In this document: positions 1-8,083 of the stretch, in pieces
Layout: each line of letters opens with the position of its first letter
Position numbering within the stretch: the stretch's first letter is position 1
Assembly: GCA_905235085.1 (NCBI GenBank)
Contig: CAJOKD010000025.1
Coordinates: 1-35,949, forward strand
Length of the DNA stretch: 35,949 nucleotides
DNA from: an uncultured Bacteroidales bacterium
Lineage (GTDB): Bacteria > Bacteroidota > Bacteroidia > Bacteroidales > UBA932
Direction of reading: 5' to 3'
The notes under the pieces: model-generated
What the model saw: only the letters and a program-made list of their open reading frames with translations
Told to the model about the DNA's origin: nothing
Databases searched by the model: none
Program-made: the position numbers and the translations under genes

Positions 1-7
1 ACTTATT

Positions 8-681
8 ATGATTATCGTTACCAACCTTTCCAAAATCTTCCGGACGGAAGAAATCGAGACCACTGCTCTCAATGGTGTTTCCTTTGAAATCAAGGACGGT
101 GAGTTCGTCGCCATCATGGGGCCTTCGGGCTGCGGCAAATCCACGCTGCTGAACATTCTGGGCCTGCTGGACAATCCCACCGGCGGCAGCTACGAACTGC
201 TGGGTACCGAGGTAGCGAACCTCAAAGAGAAGGAGCGCACCAAGTTCCGCAAGGGCAACATCGGCTTTGTGTTCCAGAGTTTCAACCTGATTGATGAACT
301 CAATGTTTACGAAAACATCGAACTGCCGCTGCGCTACCTGAACATCAGCGCCAGCGAGCGGAAAGCCAAGGTCACGGACATCATGAAGCGGATGAACATC
401 AGCCACCGGGCGCAGCGCAGCAACTCTCCGGCGGTCAGCAGCAGAGGGTGGCCATCGCCCGTGCCGTCGTAGCCGGCCCGAAGCTGATTCTGGCCGATGA
501 ACCCACCGGTAACCTGGATTCCAAGAACGGCAAGGAAGTGATGGACCTGCTGAAGGAGCTCAACGCCGAAGGCACCACCATCGTGATGGTGACGCACTCC
601 CAGAAGGACGCCGCCTGCGCCCAGCGCACCATCGACCTGTTCGATGGTCAGATTGTGAGCGATGTGAAAAATGAGTTGTAG
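8..681 (+). pseudogene. MacB/LolD-type ABC transporter ATPase, frameshifted
   Basis: This would be the cytoplasmic ATPase that powers an FtsX/MacB-type exporter or lipoprotein-release complex. The first frame (8-472) carries Walker A GPSGCGKST (residues 38-46) and the Q-loop FQSFNL. The signature SGGQQQ, Walker B ([12 protein letters not shown]) and H-loop (VTH) lie in a different frame, with the open part running to 681. The break is near 405-425: the usual sequence between SHRA and QQLSGGQ (about three residues in relatives) is missing and two bases remain, which fits a deletion of about 7 bp. The product cannot be a working ATPase unless the break is a sequencing error. It lies directly upstream of the permease, as in macB/lolD-like operons. 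Confidence 0.85.
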
Positions 682-766
682 ATTCTTCGCTACGCTCAGA
701 ATGACAAGAACGTTCTGAATGTTTGGTATTTTGTCATTCTGAGGGAGCGAAGCGACCAAAGAATCT
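680..766. repeat. Intergenic inverted-repeat element
   Basis: The left arm (680-706, AGATTCTTCGCTACGCTCAG then AATGACA) and the right arm (732-766, TGTCATTCTGAGGGAGCGAA then GCGACCAAAGAATCT) are imperfect inverted copies. Similar AGATTCTTCGC/TGTCATTCTGAG elements are dispersed between genes in many bacterial genomes. It overlaps the stop codon of the ATPase and ends 2 bp before the permease ATG, so it would form a large hairpin in a shared mRNA. Confidence 0.7.
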
Positions 767-768
767 GT

Positions 769-3603
769 ATGCATAGTTACCTGAAGTTCCTTTCCCGCAA
801 CAAGTTGTACACCGCCATCGAGGTGGTGGGGCTGGCCGTGAGCCTGACGTTTGTGATCCTGATTGGCTCCTATGTGGTGCAGCAGTATGAGGTGGCGCAC
901 GAGTCACCGCAGTGGAAGCGCACTTTCGTGCTGGGCACAGGCGAGTTCATAGGCCTGACCTATTGGGATAAGGAAGAGCTGGAGATGAACATCCCCGAAG
1001 TGGAGGCTGCGACGCGTGCTACGCTCCTCTGGCAGCCCGTCATCCAAAACGGCGAGGAAGTGCTCCAGACCGCCGGTATGGAGGCCGATGCCGACTTCTT
1101 CAAGGTGTTCCCACAATATCGGATAATCGAAGGGAGCGCCGATAGCTTTGTCGGGAAGGACGATGTCCTTATCAGTGAGTCCCTGGCGAGGAAACTTTCC
1201 GTGGATGGTGATAACCTCATTGGGAGAGTCATCAACGTCGACCAATCGGAGCGAACCATCAAAGGCGTTTTTGCCGATTTTGACGGTACATACTTCATGC
1301 CCTACGACATCATTACGCATATCTCGGCAACTTGGGCCGCAGAGCAGGAGCGTAACTTCGGCAGTATAGGCAACTATACTACCTGGTTCCGCGCCCGCGA
1401 AGATGCGGATCCTGCCGATGTGAGGGCCAAAGTGAAAGCATTGCTGCACAAGAACTACGACGCTATCTGGAGTGAAGAGAAGGTGGATTCCTGGAGGGCT
1501 TACCGGATGGACGAGGCCTTCTTTTCCACAGGGAACAGCAACGGACTGACACGGCAGGGCAACGCCCAGATGCTCAAACTACTGACAATCGTCGTACTTC
1601 TGCTCCTGCTCAGTGCTGTTTTCAACTATGTCAACCTGAGCCTCGCGCTGACCGGCAAGCGGTCCAAGGAAATGGCCACCCGGAGACTTCTTGGAGCCGA
1701 AAAAACCGGTATCCTGTGGAAGTACATCGGCGAATCCGTCGCCTTCACCGCCGTCTGCTTCGCCGCTGCACTTCTGCTGGCCGATTTGCTGGCGCCCATG
1801 ATGAACAGCCTGGTTTCCACCGGCGACCCGGATGAACTGATGCTGGGCATCGGAGACACCAGCGTAAGGCTCTCCTTTATGATGACGCCGGGGTATATCC
1901 TGGCCTACATTGCCGGCATTGTGGTTCTGGGCGTGGTCAACGGGCTGCTCCCTGCCTTTGCCGCTTCCCGTTATCAGCCCATCGACGTCATTAAAGGCAC
2001 GCTCCGGCGCCGCAACAAGATGGTTCTGAGTAAGGTGTTCATCGTGGTGCAGAACGTCTTGTCGGTATTCCTGATTGCCCTGGCGCTGGTGATGGAGGTC
2101 CAGATGCGTCACATGCTCACCCGGCCGATGCACGCCGCCACGGAGAATCTCTACTACATCGAGTACTCCGCCCAGAACTATGACGCGATGAAGCTCTTCA
2201 AGGACAAGGTGGAACAGCTGCCTTTCGTGACAAAGTCGGGCGTGGGACGCGGTATCCCGGGGCTCATCAATATGACCATGGGTGTCAAGGTGGACGAGGA
2301 GCATCGCGTAGATATGCCCATCATCATTTGCGATTCCACCTATTTCAAGCTGCTGGGACTGGAGGTGGAGGAAGATTTCGGCCATCCGCTGACACATTCG
2401 CTCTGGATGAGCCGCAGTGCCTTCAATGCCGCCGCGGTATCGGACACCTCTACCGTATTCCCCAGGAGAATCAATATGAACGGCGCCCAGCCGGAGTTCA
2501 TCGGCGGCGTTGTTACGGATTTCCCCGCACGGCCAGCCTCCGAGAGCAGTCAGAATCCGAATGGCGGCGTCATCGTGACCCGGACCCGGACCGAGGAACT
2601 CAGGTATGCCAACTGCATGCTGATCGGCACCACGGGAGAGGACGACTCTTACGATAAAGGCATCCGGCAGGCTTACCGGGAATATCGTCTAGAAACGGCC
2701 GGTGTGGAAGAACCCGCCTGGCGGTATGGCTTTGTGCGTGACATCAACAAGAAGATGCTGGCTCCTGTTCAGAGAACGCTGCGCCTGGTGGAACTCTTCG
2801 CGGTTCTGGCGGTGTTGATTTCCCTGCTGGGCCTGCTGGCGATGAGCACGTATTTCGCCGATGAAAACACGAAACAGATTGCCGTGAGGAAGGTTTTTGG
2901 CTCTGATGTGACGCACGAGACCTGGAGGAATGTCCGCAGCTATATGATTCTTGTAGGCGTGGCCTGCCTTGTGGGCATTCCGCTGGCCATCTGGGCTGCA
3001 AGCATATATCTGCAGCGCTTCGCCTACCGTGTTGAAGGCTACGGCTGGGTGTTCGCGCTGGCCGTCGTGATTTCCCTCGCCATCGCCTTCGGCACCGTCC
3101 TCTGGCAGGTGCTCAAGGCCGCGAAGACCAATCCGGCGATTGAACTGAAGAAAACAAAAAGCGATATTTGGATCAAGGTTCTGTCCCTGGGCGTTGGGCT
3201 GGCGGTGGGGATTGTGCTCATTGCCAAGGTGTTCTTTGAACTGAGTTACGACAGTTTCTACAAGGACATCGACCGGGTGTATACCATTAACACCTGGTAT
3301 TCCCACCAAGGTGAGGAGAAGGATTATGGCCAGGTGAGCGGTGCCGTGGCGGTGGGCTTTATGGAGGAGGTGCCGGGCGTGGAAGCCGGAACCCGCACTA
3401 CCTTCGTGTTCAATGGGGACACCTATTTGGATGAGGAGGGCAACAAGCTGAAAGGAACGCTGGTCTGTGCAGATACCTGCTTCTTTAAGGTCTTCGACCG
3501 GCCTATCCTTGCAGGCGATCCGGTGAAGGCGCTGGGCAAATGGGGCTCGGTGATGGTGAGCCGGAGCTTCGCGGAGAAGATAGCCGATCAGATGCCCGGT
3601 CAA
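769..3603 (+). pseudogene. FtsX/MacB-like ABC permease, truncated by prophage
   Basis: A large inner-membrane permease with the arrangement of Bacteroidales FtsX proteins: N-terminal membrane segment (about residues 13-38), periplasmic MacB_PCD-like domain, a cluster of membrane segments (about 265-440), a second periplasmic domain, then another membrane cluster from about residue 675. At about residue 795-835 a further MacB-like N-terminal motif begins (ELKKTKSDIW, then a membrane helix and ELSYDSFYKDIDRVY). This suggests two permeases fused in one frame, or a third module. Recognisable permease sequence stops near KIADQMPGQ (about 3600). The frame then runs 26 codons into phage DNA and stops at 3681. 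The partner ATPase just upstream is also broken. Confidence 0.8.
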
Positions 3604-3610
3604 GTAAGGG

Positions 3611-3630
3611 GCACAAGACGAAATGTAGTT
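3611..3630 (+). promoter_or_regulatory. Putative transposase end-binding site 1
   Basis: The core CAAGACGAAATGTAG (3614-3628) recurs exactly at 4013-4027 and as CAAAACGAAATGTTA at 3707-3721. This copy lies within about 10-30 bp of the inferred phage end, where Mu has its L1 site. Binding by the transposase at 6021-8039 is inferred. Confidence 0.5.
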
Positions 3631-3652
3631 ATATGTCTTAAGGGGTTGACTA

Positions 3653-3680
3653 GTGGGAGTTATTGTACTTGTGGGAGTTA
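3653..3680 (+). repeat. 18-bp-spaced direct repeat GTGGGAGTTA
   Basis: GTGGGAGTTA occurs at 3653-3662 and again at 3671-3680, separated by TTGTACTT. It lies between the first two transposase-site-like motifs. Function is unknown; an accessory protein site is possible. Confidence 0.4.
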
Positions 3681-3702
3681 GGTAGGTTTAGTCGTACAAG
3701 AG

Positions 3703-3722
3703 CGGTCAAAACGAAATGTTAC
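3703..3722 (+). promoter_or_regulatory. Putative transposase end-binding site 2
   Basis: CGGTCAAAACGAAATGTTAC matches the sites at 3611 and 4009 with small changes, about 93 bp from site 1. This resembles the L1-L2 spacing in Mu. A weaker relative (ACGAAAATGTGTTA) lies at 3817-3830. Confidence 0.5.
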
Positions 3723-3965
3723 ATAGGTTTACATTTGAGTTACATTCGAGGGCAATTTGAAAGCCTAATTTGAGAGTTCTTGTTACATCTGATATTCGGA
3801 TCATTTACGTGAACCTACGAAAATGTGTTAGAAGCGCCTGGAAGGCCGTATCTGGCTCTCCGGGCGCTCTCTTTATACCCCTTTCAAAAAGCGCTCAAAT
3901 GGGGCTGAAACGGGGCCTTCAGCAGCAGCTAGCAAGAGAGCCGGGGAATGCTCGAAGAACAGAGA

Positions 3966-4053
3966 GGACGGTCATTTGGACGGTCACGAGGACGGTCATT
4001 TTACGCATCGGTCAAGACGAAATGTAGCGAGAGGACGGTCACGAGGACGGTCA
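3966..4053 (+). repeat. Five GGACGGTCA boxes in 12-bp phase
   Basis: Exact GGACGGTCA occurs at 3966-3974, 3978-3986 and 3990-3998 (period 12), then at 4033-4041 and 4045-4053 (period 12). The third transposase-like site, which itself contains CGGTCA, sits between the two clusters. No convincing gene covers the region. A multi-protein binding array is the simplest reading, for example a transposition enhancer or operator. The binding protein is unknown. Confidence 0.6.
4009..4028 (+). promoter_or_regulatory. Putative transposase end-binding site 3
   Basis: CGGTCAAGACGAAATGTAGC shares the 15-base core with the site at 3614-3628 and the CGGTCAA start with the site at 3703. It is embedded between two clusters of GGACGGTCA boxes. 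Confidence 0.5.
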
Positions 4054-4074
4054 AATTCGGCCCTTTCCGGGACA

Positions 4075-4149
4075 GAATCCACCCCCTTATTGTCCGAAAA
4101 ACGCCGAAAATGCCGGGAAAACTGCGAGAATCCAACCCCTTATCGTCCG
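4075..4149 (+). repeat. 22-bp imperfect direct repeat pair
   Basis: The segments 4075-4096 and 4128-4149 match at 20 of 22 positions (GAATCCAMCCCCTTATYGTC then CG) with starts 53 bp apart. The stretch 3682-4357 has no convincing gene. Its short open frames are rich in Arg, Gly and His and simply reflect the repeats. Confidence 0.5.
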
Positions 4150-4301
4150 TTTTTGGAGGGTTTAAGGGGCTGAAGGATGGGAATTTAGGGCGAAAAACGG
4201 TGCAAAAAAAACTGTAAAAATGAAAACGAGTGGTATTTTTGTGTAAAACTCGTATGTATGAACAGGTGGAATCAAATGTGGGATTATCTCTATCAAAACT
4301 G

Positions 4302-4315
4302 TCGGGATCTCCCGA
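4302..4315 (-). terminator. Possible terminator of the repressor operon
   Basis: TCGGGA and TCCCGA pair around a two-base centre. Read leftward, the hairpin is followed by a short T run (CAGTTTTGATAG). It lies about 45 bp past the stop codon at 4358. A second perfect inverted repeat, TCGCTATTAT/ATAATAGCGA (4331-4340 and 4360-4369), covers that stop codon. The U run is weak. Confidence 0.35.
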
Positions 4316-4357
4316 TTTATCTATCTATAGTCGCTATTATTATAAGTTTCCTGCAGA

Positions 4358-4756
4358 TCATAATAGCGATAAAATTGCTACGATAAGTGAGCCTAAGGCT
4401 ATGATCAGAGCTCCAATAGCTATACCAGTAGTAATCTTCCATCGCTTATACTCGGGCAATGGGAATACTAATTCAGGATTCTCCGCAAGTAGTAATCTTC
4501 CTTTTGCGTTTGGGATGGCTCCTAATCCTTCTTTGGTTGCTACTAAGTGAACAAGTCCTAGATCGTTAAGCGATTCCAAGGCTGCTCCTTCAGGAGATGT
4601 CAGTGAAAACCAATCTTGAGTTTTACACTCGTCGCTGTAAACAAGTTTTAGAACCTTTTTCTGAAGATTTGATAAGTTAGTTACAGGGCGATTCCTTCGT
4701 TCGTTATCGATCTGCATTCGAGTAAGTCTTTCTTGAGTATGGGCGTTCTGATCCAT
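4358..4756 (-). CDS. Membrane-anchored small protein of lysogeny operon
   Basis: 132 residues. Residues about 28-92 look like a small winged-helix-type domain (NLSNLQKKVLKLVY, ALESLNDLGLVHLV, NAKGRLLLAENPEL). Residues 108-132 form one strongly hydrophobic C-terminal segment, so the protein is probably tail-anchored with its N-terminus in the cytoplasm. The ATG lies 2 bp after the repressor stop codon, so both are almost certainly made from one mRNA in the lysogen. Roles that fit the position include superinfection exclusion or adjusting repressor activity at the membrane. I do not recognise the family, and the winged-helix reading is by eye. Confidence 0.75.
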   Translation of the reverse strand: MDQNAHTQERLTRMQIDNERRNRPVTNLSNLQKKVLKLVYSDECKTQDWFSLTSPEGAALESLNDLGLVHLVATKEGLGAIPNAKGRLLLAENPELVFPLPEYKRWKITTGIAIGALIIALGSLIVAILSLL

Positions 4757-4758
4757 TT

Positions 4759-5454
4759 CTATTCCATGGTGTGGAAGGTGAGGGAGGCTTTGACGAGGGC
4801 GAGGGCTGTGATTGAGGACATGGGGATGTCCTTGGGAGCGAAGGCCGGGTTGAAGGAGACGAGGCGGACTTTTTCCGGATCATCGGCCTTCTGGATGTAC
4901 TTCACCGCAGTATAGGTGTCCCCATCAGAGACGAAGGACAGCAAATAGATCTCTCCCCAGAAGAAGCTATCAATCGAGAGTTCCTTCTTTTTATACATGA
5001 CGATGTCGCCGCTCTTCAGAAGCGGTGACATTGACTCACCTCTTACATATATAGCCCCGTCTACCGGCGGAAGGTTCGGTATCCGGAGGAAGTCTGTCGG
5101 CTCCAGGTTGTGGTCGTTGAAGATTGCGAGCAGACCGGCGGACGCATTGTAATCATATAATGGTACTTCTTGATTATCAACTGCGCGATCAGTTTGCAGA
5201 GAAAAAGTATGATTTGGAGCACTATCGTGTGTGTACTTGAACATTTCTCCCTCTCCAGAAAGGAGCCAAGGTTTGCTTATTTCAGAAAATACAGAAATAA
5301 TCTTACAAGCCATCTTTTCTGTAATAGAGCGCGTCTTGCCATTGATAATATCATAGATAGCCTGAGGCCTATCCATTCCTATCCTTTCAGAGAGCACCTT
5401 AGCATTTATTTTATAATATGCTAGGATTGTGTTTATTCTATCCTTCGCCTCCAT
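4759..5454 (-). CDS. Phage repressor, HTH plus S24 (LexA-like) peptidase
   Basis: 231 residues. An N-terminal HTH (about residues 5-60, with VLSERIGMDRPQAIYDIING as recognition region) is followed by a LexA/CI-type peptidase domain. The nucleophile is S141 in GESMSPLLKSGD and the general base is K185 in YTAVKYI. A likely self-cleavage site is A106-G107 in NASAGL. Such repressors hold early phage promoters off and cut themselves when RecA filaments form, so this prophage is probably SOS-inducible. That differs from classical Mu c, which lacks a peptidase domain. The gene is divergent from the early operon and shares its control region (5455-5574). Its own coding sequence contains a copy of the candidate operator at 5283-5298. 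Confidence 0.93.
   Translation of the reverse strand: MEAKDRINTILAYYKINAKVLSERIGMDRPQAIYDIINGKTRSITEKMACKIISVFSEISKPWLLSGEGEMFKYTHDSAPNHTFSLQTDRAVDNQEVPLYDYNASAGLLAIFNDHNLEPTDFLRIPNLPPVDGAIYVRGESMSPLLKSGDIVMYKKKELSIDSFFWGEIYLLSFVSDGDTYTAVKYIQKADDPEKVRLVSFNPAFAPKDIPMSSITALALVKASLTFHTME
5283..5298 (-). promoter_or_regulatory. Candidate operator inside the repressor gene
   Basis: On the minus strand this reads ATTTCTGTATTTTCTG, all 16 bases identical to 5467-5482 in the intergenic control region (plus strand). Here it encodes ISVFS and the start of the next codon. It could be an internal operator for looping or a roadblock. A weaker relative, TTTTCTGTAAT, lies at 5315-5325. Confidence 0.45.
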
Positions 5455-5466
5455 AGATTTACGAAA

Positions 5467-5512
5467 ATTTCTGTATTTTCTGTTTGATATTCAGAAAACT
5501 TCTGTATATTTG
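5467..5512 (+). promoter_or_regulatory. Early promoter with overlapping repressor operator
   Basis: The Bacteroidetes -33 element TTTG (5483-5486) and -7 element TATATTTG (5505-5512) are 18 bp apart and point at the gene at 5575. The -33 element lies inside the dyad TTTTCTG-N9-CAGAAAA (5476-5482/5492-5498). Further TTCTGTAT half-sites occur at 5469-5476 and 5500-5507. A bound repressor would cover the promoter. The repressor's own promoter is not clear to me. Confidence 0.65.
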
Positions 5513-5574
5513 CAATTGGTAATACATTACCCTTGGCGCAAAGTTAACCGAAATTCAACAAAAACTCAAAAGAT

Positions 5575-5994
5575 ATGAGGACATACATTAAAATCGAACC
5601 AAGTATCCGTAGCCAAATCGTCCGCCGCTTCGGTATCACAAAGAAGAGCATCTGGGAGGCGCTCTGTGGCCTCGTCCACTCCGAGCAGAGCGAGCAAGTC
5701 CGTCAATTCGCCCTTGCCAACGGCGGCAAGGTTGTCTGCGAGGCCTACATGCCGGCATGCACGACCGTCAAGACCAGTACCGGCCTCGCGCAGAAGTTCG
5801 CAAATGGTGTGGTGGTACTGCTGGATCTGCAGGACAGCACCGCGCGGATCATGCGCGGAGACCAAGAGCTGAACCATTACGAGAACGTGGATATAAATGC
5901 CTGGGCGAACATTCTGTGGATGGCTCAGGAACTCGATTGCACCCCTGGTGAGCCGTGCTATAAAGAAGATTCAGAATCGGCAAGCATATCCTGA
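5575..5994 (+). CDS. First early protein, possible HTH regulator (Ner position)
   Basis: 139 residues, with a possible HTH at about 11-33 (IRSQIVRRFGITKKSIWEAL) followed by an alpha/beta part I do not recognise. As the first gene behind the early promoter and just ahead of the transposase, it occupies the place of Mu ner, a Cro-like regulator that shuts down early and repressor transcription. The assignment rests on position and the weak HTH. The gap to the transposase is about 26 bp, so the two genes probably share an mRNA. Confidence 0.7.
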   Translation: MRTYIKIEPSIRSQIVRRFGITKKSIWEALCGLVHSEQSEQVRQFALANGGKVVCEAYMPACTTVKTSTGLAQKFANGVVVLLDLQDSTARIMRGDQELNHYENVDINAWANILWMAQELDCTPGEPCYKEDSESASIS

Positions 5995-6020
5995 CATCCG
6001 GGTCGACATCCAAAAAAGCC

Positions 6021-8039
6021 ATGGAGCGCTACAACAACATACTCTGCGTGGACCTGTCCGAACTCACCCGTTCGGATGACGGCCCGGCAGTCATGTCCAG
6101 GGCGAACTACGACAACCTCGTCAAGCGCAATCGCATCAACGTCGTCCGTCGCGGCGGCGGCCTGGAGACAGGCGCCCTGATAGAGTATGCTACGCTCCCA
6201 GACCGCTTCAAGGCGCGGTACATCGAGAAGTACGGCGATCCGGAGCTCAGAAACATTGAAGAGAAGATGGAATTCAGAATGGATACCAAGGCGCGGGAGT
6301 TCTTCTTCGGAGACAGCCTTGCCCTTCCGACCAATATTGCAGAACGATACACGGTGAATGCCTCCGCTCTCCGGATGCTCTCCGGGATGAAGGCCAGGAT
6401 GGTTGACAGTCATCATGTCGGCGGATCCGGCCGTGGTGTCTTCTGGGACGCCATCATGGAGGAGAGCGAACGGCTGCGAGGGATCTGCGGGCACACTTTG
6501 CCCGGGAGCGCGAGGCTGAGAGACGTCCTAAGGCGCTTTGACCGGGAAGGATACGGTTCCCTGATCTCCGGCAAGCTCGGGAACAGCAACGGCCGAACCA
6601 TCACGGAAGAGATGGGCCGGCTGATCATAGCGCTGAAGCGTTCGAAGGATCCTGTCTACAGCAACGAGGCCATCCGCCGGAAGGTGAATGCCGTAGCCTT
6701 GGAGAAAGGGTGGAAACAGATCCGCTCTAAGGGTACCATCGAGAACTACCTTTCCGGCAACGTCGCACTCTGGAAGGACACCGAGGTCGGTACCACCAAG
6801 GCGAAGATGATGCTGAACCGCATGCATTCCACCATCCTACCTACGGTGCCCAATGCCCGCTGGGAGGGAGACGGTACCAAGGTCAACCTCTATTACCGGA
6901 CCTACGTAGACGGGAAGGAGAAGATGGCCACCTTCTGGGTATACGAGTTCATCGACGTAGCCTCCGAGGTGATGCTTGGTCGGTCATTTGGCAACGGGGA
7001 GGACTTCCGGATGTTCTATGACGGCTTCAGGAGCGCGGTCGAGAGCGTGGGCCTCTTCCCCTACGAGCTTGTGAACGACAACCAAAGCAGTGCGACTACG
7101 AAGCAGGTAAGAGAGTGGCTATCAAGGTGTGTCCAAGTGCCACGTACCTCCGCTTCTCACAACGGGCCATCCAAGGCTATCGAGTCCGTTTTCGGGCGAT
7201 TCCAGGCCGAGGTTCTCTCAAGGCACTGGAATTTCACGGGACAGAATGTCACTTCGAAGAAGGACAGTTCCAGGCCGGACATCGATTTCACGGAGAGGAA
7301 CGTTGCCAGTCTGCCGAACTACCAGGAATGTGTCGCTATGTATGAGGCTGACGTCCAGACCTGGAACAACAGCCTGCATCCCGACCAGGCCCGGTACCAG
7401 GGCATGACGCGCATGGACGTGTTCCGGAGCAGCAGCTGTCCGGACTGCGCCGCACTCAGCGACGCCTCGCGCAGGGACGCATTCTGGATCACGAGTCAGA
7501 AATCCGTCAGATATACGAACAACGGCTTCAGGGTCACCATCGACGGGAGCCAGTTCATATTTGAGGTGCAGACCGCGGACGGCTATCCGGATCTCGAGTG
7601 GCTGGATGCACACAACCAGCACGACTTCTGGTACCGGTACGATCCATACGACCTCAGCGTCATAAAGCTTTACACCTTCGATCCGAAGACCGGATACCGA
7701 TATGTGGCCGACGCTGCCACGAAGCAGATGATCCATCGTGACATCTGGTCGCAGAACGAGTTCGATGCTGGCTATATCCGCGGTGTCGAGCAGCGAGTGA
7801 AGGAACATACCGTCAAGCGGCACCTGATGGTCAAGGAGATCGAGAGGGAGTTCGGCACTGCTCCGGAGCAGCACGGCCTGGTATCCCCGCTGCCGGCTGG
7901 CGTGACCAAGACGGAGTACCGTCGGATATCGGAGCGGCTTGCCACCGGAAGCGCGGCGGCCGTGCCGGAGGGTCCGGATCCGGAGGACATCTTACCGGAT
8001 ACCGTCGGACAGGTCCGGAAGGCGCATCAGCGGTCTTGA
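6021..8039 (+). CDS. MuA-like DDE transposase/integrase
   Basis: 672 residues, about the size of Mu A (663). The N-terminal part (about 1-240) should hold the end-binding and HTH domains. The rve catalytic core carries the likely DDE triad: D284 (WEGDGTKV), D353 (LVNDNQS) and E388 (NGPSKAIESVFGRFQ). A Mu-type beta-barrel domain follows (about 490-575), then a basic C-terminal tail that would contact MuB. It cuts and joins phage ends to target DNA, both for integration and for replicative transposition. Its sites are probably the ACGAAATGT repeats at 3611-4028. The reading frame is intact. Confidence 0.96.
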   Translation: MERYNNILCVDLSELTRSDDGPAVMSRANYDNLVKRNRINVVRRGGGLETGALIEYATLPDRFKARYIEKYGDPELRNIEEKMEFRMDTKAREFFFGDSLALPTNIAERYTVNASALRMLSGMKARMVDSHHVGGSGRGVFWDAIMEESERLRGICGHTLPGSARLRDVLRRFDREGYGSLISGKLGNSNGRTITEEMGRLIIALKRSKDPVYSNEAIRRKVNAVALEKGWKQIRSKGTIENYLSGNVALWKDTEVGTTKAKMMLNRMHSTILPTVPNARWEGDGTKVNLYYRTYVDGKEKMATFWVYEFIDVASEVMLGRSFGNGEDFRMFYDGFRSAVESVGLFPYELVNDNQSSATTKQVREWLSRCVQVPRTSASHNGPSKAIESVFGRFQAEVLSRHWNFTGQNVTSKKDSSRPDIDFTERNVASLPNYQECVAMYEADVQTWNNSLHPDQARYQGMTRMDVFRSSSCPDCAALSDASRRDAFWITSQKSVRYTNNGFRVTIDGSQFIFEVQTADGYPDLEWLDAHNQHDFWYRYDPYDLSVIKLYTFDPKTGYRYVADAATKQMIHRDIWSQNEFDAGYIRGVEQRVKEHTVKRHLMVKEIEREFGTAPEQHGLVSPLPAGVTKTEYRRISERLATGSAAAVPEGPDPEDILPDTVGQVRKAHQRS

Positions 8040-8083
8040 CTACGAGGCATTGAACAATCTGTAAAACACATAATACCCATTCC

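Noticed and set aside
2689..3603. 304-codon minus-strand frame in the permease region
   Set aside because: Lies fully opposite the permease, is rich in His, Gln and Arg, and has no start signal. Shadow frame.
3770..4217. Overlapping short plus-strand frames in the phage left end
   Set aside because: Their Arg/Gly/His-rich sequence only reflects the GGACGGTCA repeats; there is no start context, and such end regions are normally non-coding.
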